Shown: in pieces, positions 1 through 9,488 of the stretch | Numbering within the stretch: position 1 is the stretch's first letter | Layout of the letters: each line of letters starts with the position of its first letter | NCBI GenBank assembly: GCA_902512325.1 | Contig: CABXIT010000014.1 | Coordinates: 1 to 38,869, forward strand | Source: an uncultured Alphaproteobacteria bacterium | Lineage (GTDB): Bacteria > Pseudomonadota > Alphaproteobacteria > HIMB59 > GCA-002718135 | DNA length: 38,869 nt | Reading direction: 5' to 3' | Position numbers and translations under genes: made by a program | Notes under the pieces: model-generated | The model's database searches: none | Seen by the model: the letters and a program-made list of their open reading frames with translations, nothing else | Told to the model about the DNA's origin: nothing

Positions 1-495
1 GTAAAAGAAATTGGGTCGACAAAAAGAACTCCATGGCACCAAGACCAATCATATTATTGTGTAAATGGAAAAGATAATTGTAGTTTTTGGATACCATTAG
101 ATGAAGTTAGTAAATCATGTTCCCCTGAATTTGTTATGGGTTCTAATAAATGGAACAAACAATTTCTACCAACTAAATTCTTTGGACATAGTTATGAGCA
201 AAAAGATGGAGAATTTGAGCATATACCAAATATAGAAAACAATAGAAAAAAATATAACATTAAGAGTTGGAAAGTTAGTCCTGGAGACGCTGTTATTTTT
301 AATTTCTCTACAGTACATGGTGCTCCTGAAAATAATTCAAAAAATAGACGTAGGGCTTTTTCTGTTAGATTCACTGGGGATGATGCTACTTATATTAAAA
401 GAAAGGGTGAAATGTCTCCACCTTTTCCATATATTAAATTAAAAAATGGTGAACCTTTGGACTCTAAAACTTTTCCAGTTTTAATTTCTTCTTAA
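1..495 (+). CDS. PhyH-family Fe(II)/2-oxoglutarate dioxygenase, C-terminal part
   Basis: The frame is open from the first base, so the gene starts before the window; 164 residues are visible. The proximal metal-binding HxD is seen in WHQDQ near the left edge. The distal histidine is in the phrase STVHGAP, followed by an arginine-rich strand (RRRAFSVRF) that should bind 2-oxoglutarate. This order is typical of the phytanoyl-CoA dioxygenase family, which hydroxylates or demethylates small organic substrates in the cytoplasm. The substrate cannot be inferred. The end overlaps the convergent transporter gene by 15 bases. The internal ATG at 136 is not the start, because the HxD motif lies upstream of it. 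Confidence 0.85.
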   Translation, partial: VKEIGSTKRTPWHQDQSYYCVNGKDNCSFWIPLDEVSKSCSPEFVMGSNKWNKQFLPTKFFGHSYEQKDGEFEHIPNIENNRKKYNIKSWKVSPGDAVIFNFSTVHGAPENNSKNRRRAFSVRFTGDDATYIKRKGEMSPPFPYIKLKNGEPLDSKTFPVLISS

Positions 496-1317
496 ATAAT
501 AAATATAAGGAAGTGCAGTAGCATACATAATTAAACTGTAGGTCGCCGCAGGGATTAAATAAGCACCTCCATCAAAAAAAACATTTGCAACTACAATTGC
601 TAGTGTTCCATTTTGAAGGCCGCATTCAAGTGTAATAGCTTTTTGTTGAGATATATTAAGAATAAAAGATTTACTTAAATAATAAGCTATAAGCATCATA
701 ACTATATTTAGAACCAGAGTAATTAATCCAGCTTGAGCAAAGTACGCAATTACATTTTCTCTTTCAGCCAAAACAGCGCCTAATAAAACTAGGAAAAATA
801 AAGCAGTGGATATTTTTTTTGATAAATTTTCAAAGGAACTCAAAATATTTTTTAATAACATGCCAATTAAAACAGGTATGGTAACTATTAAAAACATTTT
901 TAATGCTATATCAATAAGTGAAATTCCTTCACTTAATAAATTTGTGCCTAAAAGAGACAATGAAATACCTAAAATTAATGGAATTGTAATTACGCTTAAT
1001 ATACTTATTACTGCAGTTAAAGAAATTGAGAGAGCAACATCACCTTTAGCAAACGAAGTTAGAATATTTGATGTTGCGCCACCTGGTGCTGCAGCAAGTA
1101 TCATCACACCTATTGCTATCTCTGGAGATAAAGGCCAAATATAAACAAGTATTAGAGCAACAATTGGTAAAAGAATTAACTGTGATATAAATCCGACTAA
1201 AAATTCCTTTGGTTTTAAAAAAATTCTTGCAAAATCAGAAATTGACAATCCAAGACCTAGAGAAAACATTATAAATGCTAAGGCAATAGGTAAAACTACA
1301 TCTGTTATAAAATTCAT
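481..1317 (-). CDS. Bile acid:sodium symporter (BASS/SBF) family transporter
   Basis: A 278-residue, very hydrophobic protein with about nine to ten membrane segments, the normal size for bacterial BASS proteins. The crossover motif APGGATSN is present around residues 76-84. A second sodium-site motif, E-x-G-x-Q-N (in ECGLQNGT), lies near residue 230. The family imports organic anions with sodium at the inner membrane; known bacterial substrates include pantoate and keto acids, so 'bile acid' is only a family name. The start is an ATG facing the divergent pcs gene across 78 bases. The stop lies inside the end of the convergent dioxygenase gene. The substrate is not predictable. Confidence 0.88.
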   Translation of the reverse strand: MNFITDVVLPIALAFIMFSLGLGLSISDFARIFLKPKEFLVGFISQLILLPIVALILVYIWPLSPEIAIGVMILAAAPGGATSNILTSFAKGDVALSISLTAVISILSVITIPLILGISLSLLGTNLLSEGISLIDIALKMFLIVTIPVLIGMLLKNILSSFENLSKKISTALFFLVLLGAVLAERENVIAYFAQAGLITLVLNIVMMLIAYYLSKSFILNISQQKAITLECGLQNGTLAIVVANVFFDGGAYLIPAATYSLIMYATALPYIYYLRRN

Positions 1318-1395
1318 AATTTAAAATATCATTTGATTCTGCAAATAAATATAAAATTATCAAATATTTATTGTATATAATGATATAATTTTTTA

Positions 1396-2124
1396 ATGTT
1401 TATAAATTTAGACAAATTAAATAAAAACAAAATTGCTGCTTGGGCTGTTCATGGATTTACAGGTTCTGGCGCAGTTTTGGGATTTTTAGCAATTATTGCT
1501 ATTCTAAATAGTGATGCAGTTGGTGCATTTTTATGGCTAGGATTAGCTTTATTAATAGATGGTTTGGATGGAACTTTGGCTAGAAAAGTTAATGTTACTG
1601 AACAAACCCCTAATATTGATGGCACAATTTTAGATAGTGTCATTGACTACTTAAATTATGTGATCATTCCAAGTCTAATGATTTACTGGTTTGGTATGGT
1701 GCCTGGATTTTTAGAAATTATTTTACCTGCAGCTATTTTTTTAGTATCTCTTTTTACTTTTGCAAATCTTCAAATGAAAACTGAAGATTATTATTTTAGA
1801 GGATTTCCTGCTGTGTGGAATATTGTTGTTTTATATTTTTTTATATTAGGAACAAATGAATACATAAATGTTGCAGTAATTAGTATTTGTTTAATTTTAA
1901 CATTTGTTCCAATTAAATTTGTTCATCCATTAAGAGTTAAAGAATTAAGAAATTTAACAATATTTTTTACTATTATATGGTCGGCCACAACTTTAAAATT
2001 GGTTACAACACCCTCCTCTAAAATTTTTATGATTGATAGCACTATTATTTTTATACTTTGGGTATTAACTTCTATATATTTTGCAGTAATATGCTTGGGC
2101 CGTTCAATAAAAAAATATGAATAA
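1396..2124 (+). CDS. pcs: Phosphatidylcholine synthase (CDP-diacylglycerol:choline)
   Basis: A 242-residue membrane protein. The CDP-alcohol phosphotransferase motif is seen as D58-G59, A62-R63, G76, D80 and D84. The spacing of 12 between AR and G is longer than the usual eight and is the known signature of the bacterial Pcs branch. Later phrases FPAVWN and [12 protein letters not shown] also fit Pcs. Pcs condenses CDP-diacylglycerol with free choline to give phosphatidylcholine in one step at the inner membrane. It opens a four-gene plus-strand operon and overlaps cysE by 8 bases. A TATAAT at 1376-1381, only 14 bases from the ATG, could be its -10 box and would give a very short leader. Confidence 0.9.
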   Translation: MFINLDKLNKNKIAAWAVHGFTGSGAVLGFLAIIAILNSDAVGAFLWLGLALLIDGLDGTLARKVNVTEQTPNIDGTILDSVIDYLNYVIIPSLMIYWFGMVPGFLEIILPAAIFLVSLFTFANLQMKTEDYYFRGFPAVWNIVVLYFFILGTNEYINVAVISICLILTFVPIKFVHPLRVKELRNLTIFFTIIWSATTLKLVTTPSSKIFMIDSTIIFILWVLTSIYFAVICLGRSIKKYE

Positions 2125-2692
2125 TTATTTAGACTCAATAATTAAAAGAGATCCAGCTGCACGTGATAAACTAAGTATAATATTAACTTATCCCGGTGTA
2201 AAAGCTGTTTTTTTTCATCATTTAGCTAATAAAATTTGGAATAATAAATTTTATTTAATTGCTAGAATAATATCTCAGTTTAGTCGTTTTTTAACTGGAA
2301 TAGAAATACATCCAGGGGCAAAAATTGGTAGAAATCTATTTATAGATCATGGCATGGGTGTTGTAATAGGTGAGAGTTCTATAATAGGTGATAATGTTAC
2401 ACTATACCACGGAGTAACTTTAGGAGGGATATCACCAGCTGAAAATTCAGAAGATCAGAGAAATAGTAAAAGACATCCAACTTTATTAAATAATGTTATT
2501 GTTGGTTCTGGCGCTCAAATATTGGGACCTATTACTGTAGCAGAAGGATCAAGAATAGGAGCTAATACAGTAATTTTAAAAGATGTACCTGCAAACGCAA
2601 CTATGGTTGGTAATCCTGCTAAAAATATAAGCACAAATACTGATACGAGTTTTAAGCCTTATGGCGTAAGAGATTTTGATGATAACAAATAA
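2117..2692 (+). CDS. cysE: Serine O-acetyltransferase
   Basis: A 191-residue protein of the short CysE/EpsC type. An N-terminal helical region ([16 protein letters not shown]) precedes a left-handed beta-helix of hexapeptide repeats beginning at IHPGAKIG. The catalytic phrase [12 protein letters not shown] and the loop YHGVTLGG are both visible. It acetylates serine with acetyl-CoA to give O-acetylserine, the acceptor for sulfide in cysteine synthesis. The ATG lies within the last codons of pcs (8-base overlap), so the two are probably translationally coupled. The end overlaps the cysteine synthase start by 14 bases. Confidence 0.93.
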   Translation: MNNYLDSIIKRDPAARDKLSIILTYPGVKAVFFHHLANKIWNNKFYLIARIISQFSRFLTGIEIHPGAKIGRNLFIDHGMGVVIGESSIIGDNVTLYHGVTLGGISPAENSEDQRNSKRHPTLLNNVIVGSGAQILGPITVAEGSRIGANTVILKDVPANATMVGNPAKNISTNTDTSFKPYGVRDFDDNK

Positions 2693-3677
2693 TATTATTG
2701 ATTTAATTGGTAATACCCCTTTAATTAAACTTAAATATCCATCTGAAATAACGAACTGTGAAATTTATGGAAAAGCTGAATTTCTTAATCCTGGTGGATC
2801 TATTAAAGATAGAACTGCACTAGGAATAATTTTAGATGCTGAAAAAAATAATTTAATTGAACCAAACGGAATATGTGTTGAGGGGACTTTTGGTAATACA
2901 GGTATAGGCTTAACTCTTGTCAACAATGCCAAAGGTTATAAAACTGTTATAGTTATGCCAAACATAACTGCTCCATCAAAAAGAGACATATTAAAAAATA
3001 TGGGGGCTGAGCTCCATTTAGTAGATCCTAAACCTTTTTCTGATTTAGGTAATTATCAAAGAGTCTCCGAGAGATTAGCAAAAGAAATTGAAAAAGAAAG
3101 AGGCATAAAAACATTTTGGGCAGGACAATTTGAGAATATATCTAATTACAAATTTCATGAACAAACAACTGCATCTGAAATTTTTAATCAAACTAACGGA
3201 AAAATTAATGGGTTTACTTGTTCTATTGGAACTGGAGGAACTTTAACAGGTGTTGGAATTGGTCTAAAATCAAAAAATAAAAATATTAAAATAGCCTGTG
3301 CAGACTCACAAGGCTCATCAATGTATAATTATTTCACTACAGGTAAATTAGAGAAAAAAGGAGCACCTTCTTTTACTGAAGGTATAGGACAGGCAAGAAT
3401 TACCAAAAATTTAGAAAACTGTTCAGTGGATATGTCATATTATGTTGATGACAAAGAATGCTTAGAAATACTATATAAATTAATAAAAACTGATGGCCTA
3501 TTCCTTGGAACTAGTTCTGGCGTTAATGTAATGGGTGCTATTAAAATGGCAAAGGAATTAGGTCCAGGTAATACAATAGTCACTATTTTATGCGATGATG
3601 CAAATAAATATTATGATAAAATGTTTAATAAAAATTTTTTAAATGATAATAATTTACCTATTCCAGATTGGTTATAA
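2679..3677 (+). CDS. cysK: Cysteine synthase (O-acetylserine sulfhydrylase family)
   Basis: A 332-residue PLP enzyme of fold type II. The Schiff-base lysine is in NPGGSIKDR and the phosphate loop is in the phrase [11 protein letters not shown]. It follows cysE directly, so it most likely makes cysteine from O-acetylserine and sulfide. The phrases [12 protein letters not shown] and FLGTSSGVN place it in the subfamily whose substrate loop reads EGTAGNTG rather than TSGNTG. Here that loop reads GTFGNTGIG, with a bulky Phe (codon 2889-2891). A cystathionine beta-synthase role cannot be excluded, given the neighbouring gamma-lyase-like gene. I start it at ATG 2679; a TTG at 2676 would add one residue. 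Confidence 0.88.
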   Translation: MITNNIIDLIGNTPLIKLKYPSEITNCEIYGKAEFLNPGGSIKDRTALGIILDAEKNNLIEPNGICVEGTFGNTGIGLTLVNNAKGYKTVIVMPNITAPSKRDILKNMGAELHLVDPKPFSDLGNYQRVSERLAKEIEKERGIKTFWAGQFENISNYKFHEQTTASEIFNQTNGKINGFTCSIGTGGTLTGVGIGLKSKNKNIKIACADSQGSSMYNYFTTGKLEKKGAPSFTEGIGQARITKNLENCSVDMSYYVDDKECLEILYKLIKTDGLFLGTSSGVNVMGAIKMAKELGPGNTIVTILCDDANKYYDKMFNKNFLNDNNLPIPDWL

Positions 3678-3679
3678 AT

Positions 3680-4840
3680 ATGGTGCAAAAGAAAAAATTA
3701 TTTAATACAAAAGTTATACATAGTGGACATAAAGAGGATAAAGAAACTGGAGCAGTAATGCCGCCAATTCATTTATCATCAACTTTTAAGCAAAAAAGTC
3801 CCGGTGATTTTAAATATGAATATGCAAGAACTAATAACCCAACTAGAGAAATTTTAGAAAAATTATTAGCAGAAATAGAAGAAGGTAAACACGCATTTGC
3901 TTTTTCATCAGGCATGGCTGCTATTAATTGTTTAACTGATGCTTTAGATAAAAATTTTCATATTATTTGTTCGGATGATGTTTACGGAGGGACAAGAAGA
4001 ATTTTTGATAAAGTTAAAAGTGTAAATCAAAACATTGAAATAACTTATACTGACTTTAATAAAGAAAATAATTGGCCAGGTCTTATAAAAAATAATACAA
4101 AAATGATTTGGATAGAGACTCCCTCAAATCCCCTTTTAAAAATAGTTGATATAAATAAAATAAAATCTGAAATAACTGATGAAAATATCAAAATTGTTTG
4201 TGATAATACTTTTGCATCTCCTTATAACCAACAACCATTAACTTTGGGAGCTGATGTTGTATTACATTCTTCAACAAAATATCTTGGAGGTCATTCAGAC
4301 TTAATCGGAGGTGTAATAATTATTAAAGATGATTTACCATTAGCAGAAAAAATAAAATATTTACAAAATGCTATTGGTTCCGTTCCCTCTCCTTTTGATT
4401 GTTATTTATTAATACGAAGCATAAAAACACTAGGTGTTAGAATGGAAAGACATAATTCAAATGCAATGTTAATTAGTGAATTTTTAAATAATCACCCAAA
4501 AGTTAAAACTGTTAGATATCCAGGTTTAAAATTAGACCCTAATCATGAAGTGGCAAAATCACAAATGAATGGTTATGGAGGTATTATATCTATTGAATTA
4601 GATACAGACTTAAATGGTACACTTAAATTTTTAGAAAATATAGAAATTTTTACTTTAGCTGAAAGTTTAGGAGGTGTTGAAAGTTTAGTTGAACATCCTG
4701 CAATAATGACTCATGCTTCAATTGATAAAAGTATAAGAGATGAGCTTGGGATTAGTGATTCGCTAGTAAGATTGTCAATTGGTATTGAAGATCCAGAAGA
4801 TTTAAAAACTGCATTAGAGAATTCCTTAAATTTACTCTAA
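3680..4840 (+). CDS. Cystathionine gamma-lyase / gamma-synthase family PLP enzyme
   Basis: A 386-residue protein of the Cys/Met metabolism PLP family. The lysine that binds PLP is in SSTKYLGGHSD, and YARTNNPTR and the C-terminal AESLGGVESLVEHPA are classic family blocks. The last block fits cystathionine gamma-lyase and gamma-synthase rather than methionine gamma-lyase or sulfhydrylases. It links cysteine and homocysteine through cystathionine; the direction of flow is not decided by sequence. The ATG at 3680 comes two bases after the cysK stop. A TTG at 3668 would extend it by four residues into cysK and is less likely. It ends the operon and overlaps the convergent MazG-like gene by 9 bases. 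Confidence 0.88.
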   Translation: MVQKKKLFNTKVIHSGHKEDKETGAVMPPIHLSSTFKQKSPGDFKYEYARTNNPTREILEKLLAEIEEGKHAFAFSSGMAAINCLTDALDKNFHIICSDDVYGGTRRIFDKVKSVNQNIEITYTDFNKENNWPGLIKNNTKMIWIETPSNPLLKIVDINKIKSEITDENIKIVCDNTFASPYNQQPLTLGADVVLHSSTKYLGGHSDLIGGVIIIKDDLPLAEKIKYLQNAIGSVPSPFDCYLLIRSIKTLGVRMERHNSNAMLISEFLNNHPKVKTVRYPGLKLDPNHEVAKSQMNGYGGIISIELDTDLNGTLKFLENIEIFTLAESLGGVESLVEHPAIMTHASIDKSIRDELGISDSLVRLSIGIEDPEDLKTALENSLNLL

Positions 4841-5218
4841 TCCAATAATCTTTTTAATGTTTGGTTTAAAATATTTTGGTCCTTTCATTACCTTGCCTGA
4901 TTCATTGTAAATTGGCTTTCCATCTTCTCCTAATTTGCTCATATTTGAATTTTGAACTTCATTAAAGCAACTATCTAGATCAACGCCAAAAGAATGACCA
5001 GCTCCATATGTAACATAAAGTATATCAGTTAAAGCATCAGCTACTTCAATAATATCTTTATTATTAATAGCTTCTTTTAATTCATTTAATTCTTCCTGAA
5101 TTAAATCTATCCTTAATTGAACAATTTTAGAGTCAGGAAATTCGGGAATAGTTTTTACTTCTTGACCGTAGGTATTCATAAAAGTTTTTACTTTATTAAA
5201 ATTTGACATATCACTCAT
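4832..5218 (-). CDS. MazG-like nucleotide pyrophosphohydrolase
   Basis: A 128-residue all-alpha NTP pyrophosphatase-like protein. The metal-binding pattern is seen in QEELNELKEAI, followed about 17 residues later by EVADALTDILYV, that is EExxE...ExxxD. Members hydrolyse NTPs or dNTPs, or phosphoribosyl-ATP, to monophosphate and pyrophosphate, mostly as housecleaning enzymes. The fold and motif are clear; the substrate is not. The gene lies 11 bases after rseP on the same strand and is probably the last gene of the glycine-cleavage transcript. An alternative ATG at 5209 would shorten it by three residues; neither start has a clear Shine-Dalgarno. Confidence 0.8.
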   Translation of the reverse strand: MSDMSNFNKVKTFMNTYGQEVKTIPEFPDSKIVQLRIDLIQEELNELKEAINNKDIIEVADALTDILYVTYGAGHSFGVDLDSCFNEVQNSNMSKLGEDGKPIYNESGKVMKGPKYFKPNIKKIIGLE

Positions 5219-5229
5219 TTCATTAAAAA

Positions 5230-6258
5230 TTATTTATAAAAAATATCGTTAAATGTAACAAAAATAAATAAAAAAGATATAATTGTTAATCCAGTTACAA
5301 TATAAATTCTAGTTACAAGTTCAGGAAGGGAATTTGCAAAAATCTTACTTATTATAAAGTAAACAATATGACCTCCATCGAGAAGAGGAATAGGTAGAAG
5401 ATTAAAAAAACCAACAAATAAAGAAATTATAATAAATAAAAAGATTACTCCACGTATTTTATCTAACATCATTTGATCAGCCATTTTGACAATTCCTACT
5501 GGTCCAGCTAACTGTTCTTTTAAAGTATTGTCTTGATAAGATTGCCTTAAAAAATTTATAGATGCAGAATAGTAAGTTGGAATGAACGATAAAGATTCTT
5601 GGATTGATTCATATAAATTAAATTTATCAACAACAGGATCGCTATTACTTGATATTCCTATGACAAATCTATTTATTTCTTCATTAAAATTTAATTCAAA
5701 ATTCTTTTCTATAAGCTCATTGTTTCTTTGAATCAATATTGAGATATATTTACTATTACCTAAAGCTTTAGGAATATCGCTAAACTCATATATTTGACTA
5801 TCATTAACAGAAATAATAATATCATTAACTTGTAAATCATTTTCTTCGGCAGAAGAATTTTCTAAAACTTTACCTATTATTGGAGCAAATGAAGCAATAC
5901 CAAAAAAAAAGAAGATACAAAATAAGGCAATCCACGCAGAGAATACATTAAAAAAACTTCCAGCAAGAAGAATAAATATTTTTTGATAAAGTTTTAATGA
6001 TTGAAAAGAGCCATGTTCTTGATTTTGTTTTTTTTGGAATACTGAATCAAGGCCTTTTATTTTTACATAACCTCCCAGAGGAATTGGTGATATTTTCCAA
6101 ACAGTATTATTTTTATCCGTGAATTTTAATAATGGTTTTCCAAAACCAATAGAAAAGTCTGTAACTTCAGCTTTAAATATTCTTGCAAAAAGATAATGAC
6201 CAAATTCATGTATAAATACAATACATATAAAAACTAAAAGTAAATTTAAATAAATCAT
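5230..6258 (-). CDS. rseP: Site-2 intramembrane zinc protease (RseP family)
   Basis: A 342-residue membrane protease. The zinc motif HEFGH is at residues 17-21 in the first membrane segment, and the third ligand motif (PIPLLDGGH) is in a C-terminal membrane segment. A single PDZ domain lies about residues 105-190, against two in the longer E. coli enzyme. The family cleaves membrane-embedded anti-sigma factors or signal-peptide remnants. The gene starts 4 bases after the gcvP stop and precedes the MazG-like gene, so it should be expressed with the glycine operon. In most Proteobacteria rseP sits between dxr and bamA, so this location is unusual. Confidence 0.93.
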   Translation of the reverse strand: MIYLNLLLVFICIVFIHEFGHYLFARIFKAEVTDFSIGFGKPLLKFTDKNNTVWKISPIPLGGYVKIKGLDSVFQKKQNQEHGSFQSLKLYQKIFILLAGSFFNVFSAWIALFCIFFFFGIASFAPIIGKVLENSSAEENDLQVNDIIISVNDSQIYEFSDIPKALGNSKYISILIQRNNELIEKNFELNFNEEINRFVIGISSNSDPVVDKFNLYESIQESLSFIPTYYSASINFLRQSYQDNTLKEQLAGPVGIVKMADQMMLDKIRGVIFLFIIISLFVGFFNLLPIPLLDGGHIVYFIISKIFANSLPELVTRIYIVTGLTIISFLFIFVTFNDIFYK

Positions 6259-6262
6259 TTAG

Positions 6263-9115
6263 TTATGCATTGGATACATCTTCATAATCCTCAATAGGTG
6301 GACATACACAAAAAAGATTTCTATCACCATATACATTATCTACTCTTGCAACTGGTGGCCAATATTTATTATTATATAAGTAAGAATGAGGAAAAACTGC
6401 ATCCACTCTAGAATACTTATGGTTCCATTCATTTGCTGAAACTTCTTCTATAGTATGTGGTGAATTTTTTATCGGATTATCTTCACGGTCATAACTACCA
6501 TCTCGAATTTTTTGAATTTCATTATGTATAGAAATCATAGCAGTACAAAATCTATCTATTTCTTCTTTTGATTCACTTTCAGTGGGTTCGATCATTAACG
6601 TTCCTGGAACAGGGAAGGACATTGTTGGTGCATGGAAACCATAATCGATAAGTCTTTTTGCTATATCTTCTTCAGATATATTTAATTCATCTTTGATTGG
6701 GCGAATATCAATTATGCACTCATGAGCGACCATTCCGTTTTTACCAGAATATAAAAGAGGAAAGAAATCACTTAATTTTTCTTTTATATAATTAGCATTT
6801 AAAATTGCTATTTGTGTAGCTAATTTTAATCCTTCATCTCCCATCATTGAAATATATGAGTAAGAAATAGGTAAAATTGAAGGGCTTCCCCATGGAGCGG
6901 CAGAAACCGCATCAAGTTCTGTTAATCCAAGCTCATTTTTAACAATTGGATGTCCTGGTAAAAAATTCTCAAGATGTGATTTGACTCCAATAGGGCCCAT
7001 GCCAGGACCACCACCACCATGTGGAATACAAAAAGTTTTATGTAGATTCATATGAGAAACATCAGGACCAAAATTTCCAGGCTTTGCAATTCCTACCATT
7101 GCATTTAAATTAGCACCATCCATATAAACTTGACCGCCAGCATTATGAATTGCTTCGCAAATTTTTGATATTGATTCTTCAAATACGCCATGTGTAGATG
7201 GATAAGTAATCATCAAAGCAGCTAATTTATTTCCAGCTTCTTTAATTTTGATGTCCAAATGATTTAAATCTACGTTTCCTAAATCATCACATTTAACAAT
7301 GGATACTTCCATACCACACATCTGTGCACTTGCTGGATTAGTTCCATGAGCACTATTAGGTATTAAACAAACATTTCTATCATACTCATTATTAGATTCA
7401 TGAAATTTTTTAATTGCAAGCAAACCAGCAAATTCTCCTTGGGCTCCTGCATTTGGCTGTAATGAAATTGCATCAAATCCTGTTATATCTTTAAGCATAG
7501 ATATTAACTCTCTCATCATTTGATTATAACCTTCTCTTTGATGTTTTTCTAAAAAGGGATGGGCGTTTGCAAATCCTGGTAGCGTTATTGGCAACATTTC
7601 TGAGGCTGCATTTAATTTCATAGTACATGAGCCAAGGGGAATCATCGATCTATTAAGTGTAATATCTTTATTTTCTAATTTTTTTAGATATCGCATCATT
7701 TCTGTCTCAGAATGATAAATATTAAATATTGGATGGGATAATATTTTATCTTTTCTAAGAATATTTTCGTCATTAAAAATAGGTTCAAGATTCTTTTCAA
7801 TTTCGTTAGCATCTATTTTTTTATTGGTTGCATTAAAAAAAACAATTAAATTATCGATGTCTTCTAAAGTTGTAGTTTCATCAATAGTTATTGAAAATGT
7901 TGTGTTGTTAATTAGTCTAAAATTAATTCCCTCTTCCACAGATTTATTAAACCACTCTTTAGCTTTAGAGTCTTCAATGACTATTGTATCAAAATATTTA
8001 TTAGATTTAATTTTATAATCTAATTTTTCTAATGATTTTTTAAGATATCTAGTATTATGATTTACAGTAGAAGCAATATTTTTTAACCTTTCCGGCCCAT
8101 GATAAATAGCATAAGCTGCTGCAATTATTGCTAACAAAGCTTGAGCGGTACATATATTGCTGGTTGCTTTTTCTCTTCTTATGTGTTGTTCACGAGTTTG
8201 AAGAGCCATTCTATAAGATCTTTTATTGTTTCGATCTACTGATACGCCTATTAATCTACCTGGCATTAATCTTTTAAATTCATCTTTAGTTGCAAAAAAT
8301 GCTGCATGAGGTCCTCCTAATCCCATTGGAACTCCAAAACGTTGAGAATTGCCTATAACAATATCAGCATCATATGAACCTGGGGAATTCATAATAACCA
8401 TACTCATAATATCTGCAGCAACAATTGATACAATTTCCCTAGATTTATTACTTTTAATAAGTTTGTCTAAATCTTCAATTTCTCCGTAAGTATCAGGATT
8501 TTGTATCAAACTACCAAAAGTATCTTCGTTTGGCTTACCTTCAATAATTGTTATTCCAAGAGGATTAGCTCTTGTCCTTAAAACTGATAAAGTTTGAGGG
8601 TGACAAGAATTTTGAATACAAAAGGTATGCTGTTTATTTTTTTTTATCTTGTATGCCATCATCATAGCTTCTGCAGCAGCAGTACTCTCATCTAATAAAG
8701 ATGCGTTAGCAATATCTAATCCAGTAAGATCAATTATCATTTGTTGAAAGTTCATTAGCATTTCTAAACGACCTTGAGAGACTTCAGGCTGATATGGTGT
8801 ATAAGCAGTATACCAACCAGGATTTTCAAGAATATTTCTCAAAATAACACTTGGTGTCACTGTATTATGATAACCAAGACCAATATATGTTTTTTTAAAT
8901 TTATTTTTTAAAGATAAAAGTTGCATATTAACTTTATTAAATTCTTCTGACATTCCTGGTTTTAATTTTAATTTATCTTTAAATAAAATATGATCAGGTA
9001 CAGTTTTTTGAATTAGTTCATCAAGATTTTTGCATTTTATGAATTTTAACATTGAATCTATATCATCATTTCTAGGTCCAATGTGTCTACTTGCAAAAGA
9101 ATTTATATCGATCAT
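6263..9115 (-). CDS. gcvP: Glycine dehydrogenase (decarboxylating), P-protein, single chain
   Basis: A 950-residue protein, the full length of the fused P-protein found in most Proteobacteria, with both PLP-fold halves. The N-terminus FASRHIGPR and the Schiff-base lysine region NLHKTFCIPHGGGGPG are typical. It decarboxylates glycine and passes the aminomethyl group to lipoyl-GcvH. The start ATG at 9115 abuts the gcvH stop with no gap. It sits third in gcvT-gcvH-gcvP, behind the glycine riboswitch. The reading frame is intact with no odd substitution in the motifs I checked. Confidence 0.97.
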   Translation of the reverse strand: MIDINSFASRHIGPRNDDIDSMLKFIKCKNLDELIQKTVPDHILFKDKLKLKPGMSEEFNKVNMQLLSLKNKFKKTYIGLGYHNTVTPSVILRNILENPGWYTAYTPYQPEVSQGRLEMLMNFQQMIIDLTGLDIANASLLDESTAAAEAMMMAYKIKKNKQHTFCIQNSCHPQTLSVLRTRANPLGITIIEGKPNEDTFGSLIQNPDTYGEIEDLDKLIKSNKSREIVSIVAADIMSMVIMNSPGSYDADIVIGNSQRFGVPMGLGGPHAAFFATKDEFKRLMPGRLIGVSVDRNNKRSYRMALQTREQHIRREKATSNICTAQALLAIIAAAYAIYHGPERLKNIASTVNHNTRYLKKSLEKLDYKIKSNKYFDTIVIEDSKAKEWFNKSVEEGINFRLINNTTFSITIDETTTLEDIDNLIVFFNATNKKIDANEIEKNLEPIFNDENILRKDKILSHPIFNIYHSETEMMRYLKKLENKDITLNRSMIPLGSCTMKLNAASEMLPITLPGFANAHPFLEKHQREGYNQMMRELISMLKDITGFDAISLQPNAGAQGEFAGLLAIKKFHESNNEYDRNVCLIPNSAHGTNPASAQMCGMEVSIVKCDDLGNVDLNHLDIKIKEAGNKLAALMITYPSTHGVFEESISKICEAIHNAGGQVYMDGANLNAMVGIAKPGNFGPDVSHMNLHKTFCIPHGGGGPGMGPIGVKSHLENFLPGHPIVKNELGLTELDAVSAAPWGSPSILPISYSYISMMGDEGLKLATQIAILNANYIKEKLSDFFPLLYSGKNGMVAHECIIDIRPIKDELNISEEDIAKRLIDYGFHAPTMSFPVPGTLMIEPTESESKEEIDRFCTAMISIHNEIQKIRDGSYDREDNPIKNSPHTIEEVSANEWNHKYSRVDAVFPHSYLYNNKYWPPVARVDNVYGDRNLFCVCPPIEDYEDVSNA

Positions 9116-9487
9116 TTATTTATCCAAAAATTCTAAATACTGATCTAAAGACATCAAAGTATTATATTGTTCTAAATTAGATAGTTTTATTTTGAATATC
9201 CAACCTTCATTTTCAGCATCTTGATTAACTATAGAGGCATCCTTTGACAAATTATCATTTATTTCTGAAACTTCACCATCTAAAGGCGAGTAAATATCTG
9301 AAGCAGCTTTTACAGACTCAATAACACATAATTCTTCTTTTGCTTTAACTTCTTTACCTAAAGTGGGCAAATCCACAAAAACGATATCACCTAAACTTTC
9401 CTGAGCATGATTTGTAATGCCAACAGTTGCAATGTCGCCACTAAGCTGAACCCACTCATGCTCTTCGGTATATTTTTTTTCACCCAT
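9116..9487 (-). CDS. gcvH: Glycine cleavage system H protein (lipoyl carrier)
   Basis: A 123-residue lipoyl-domain protein of normal size. The lipoylated lysine is K60 in the phrase ESVKAASD. It carries the aminomethyl intermediate from GcvP to GcvT and is re-oxidised by lipoamide dehydrogenase, which is not in this window. The start is set by a good AGGAG six to seven bases upstream of ATG 9487, inside the last codons of gcvT. The gap to gcvT is a single base, and gcvP follows directly. Confidence 0.96.
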   Translation of the reverse strand: MGEKKYTEEHEWVQLSGDIATVGITNHAQESLGDIVFVDLPTLGKEVKAKEELCVIESVKAASDIYSPLDGEVSEINDNLSKDASIVNQDAENEGWIFKIKLSNLEQYNTLMSLDQYLEFLDK

Positions 9488-9488
9488 A

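Noticed and set aside
806..1144. 112-codon open frame antisense to the symporter gene
   Set aside because: It is a frame shadow of a hydrophobic gene, without a domain, SD or conserved composition.
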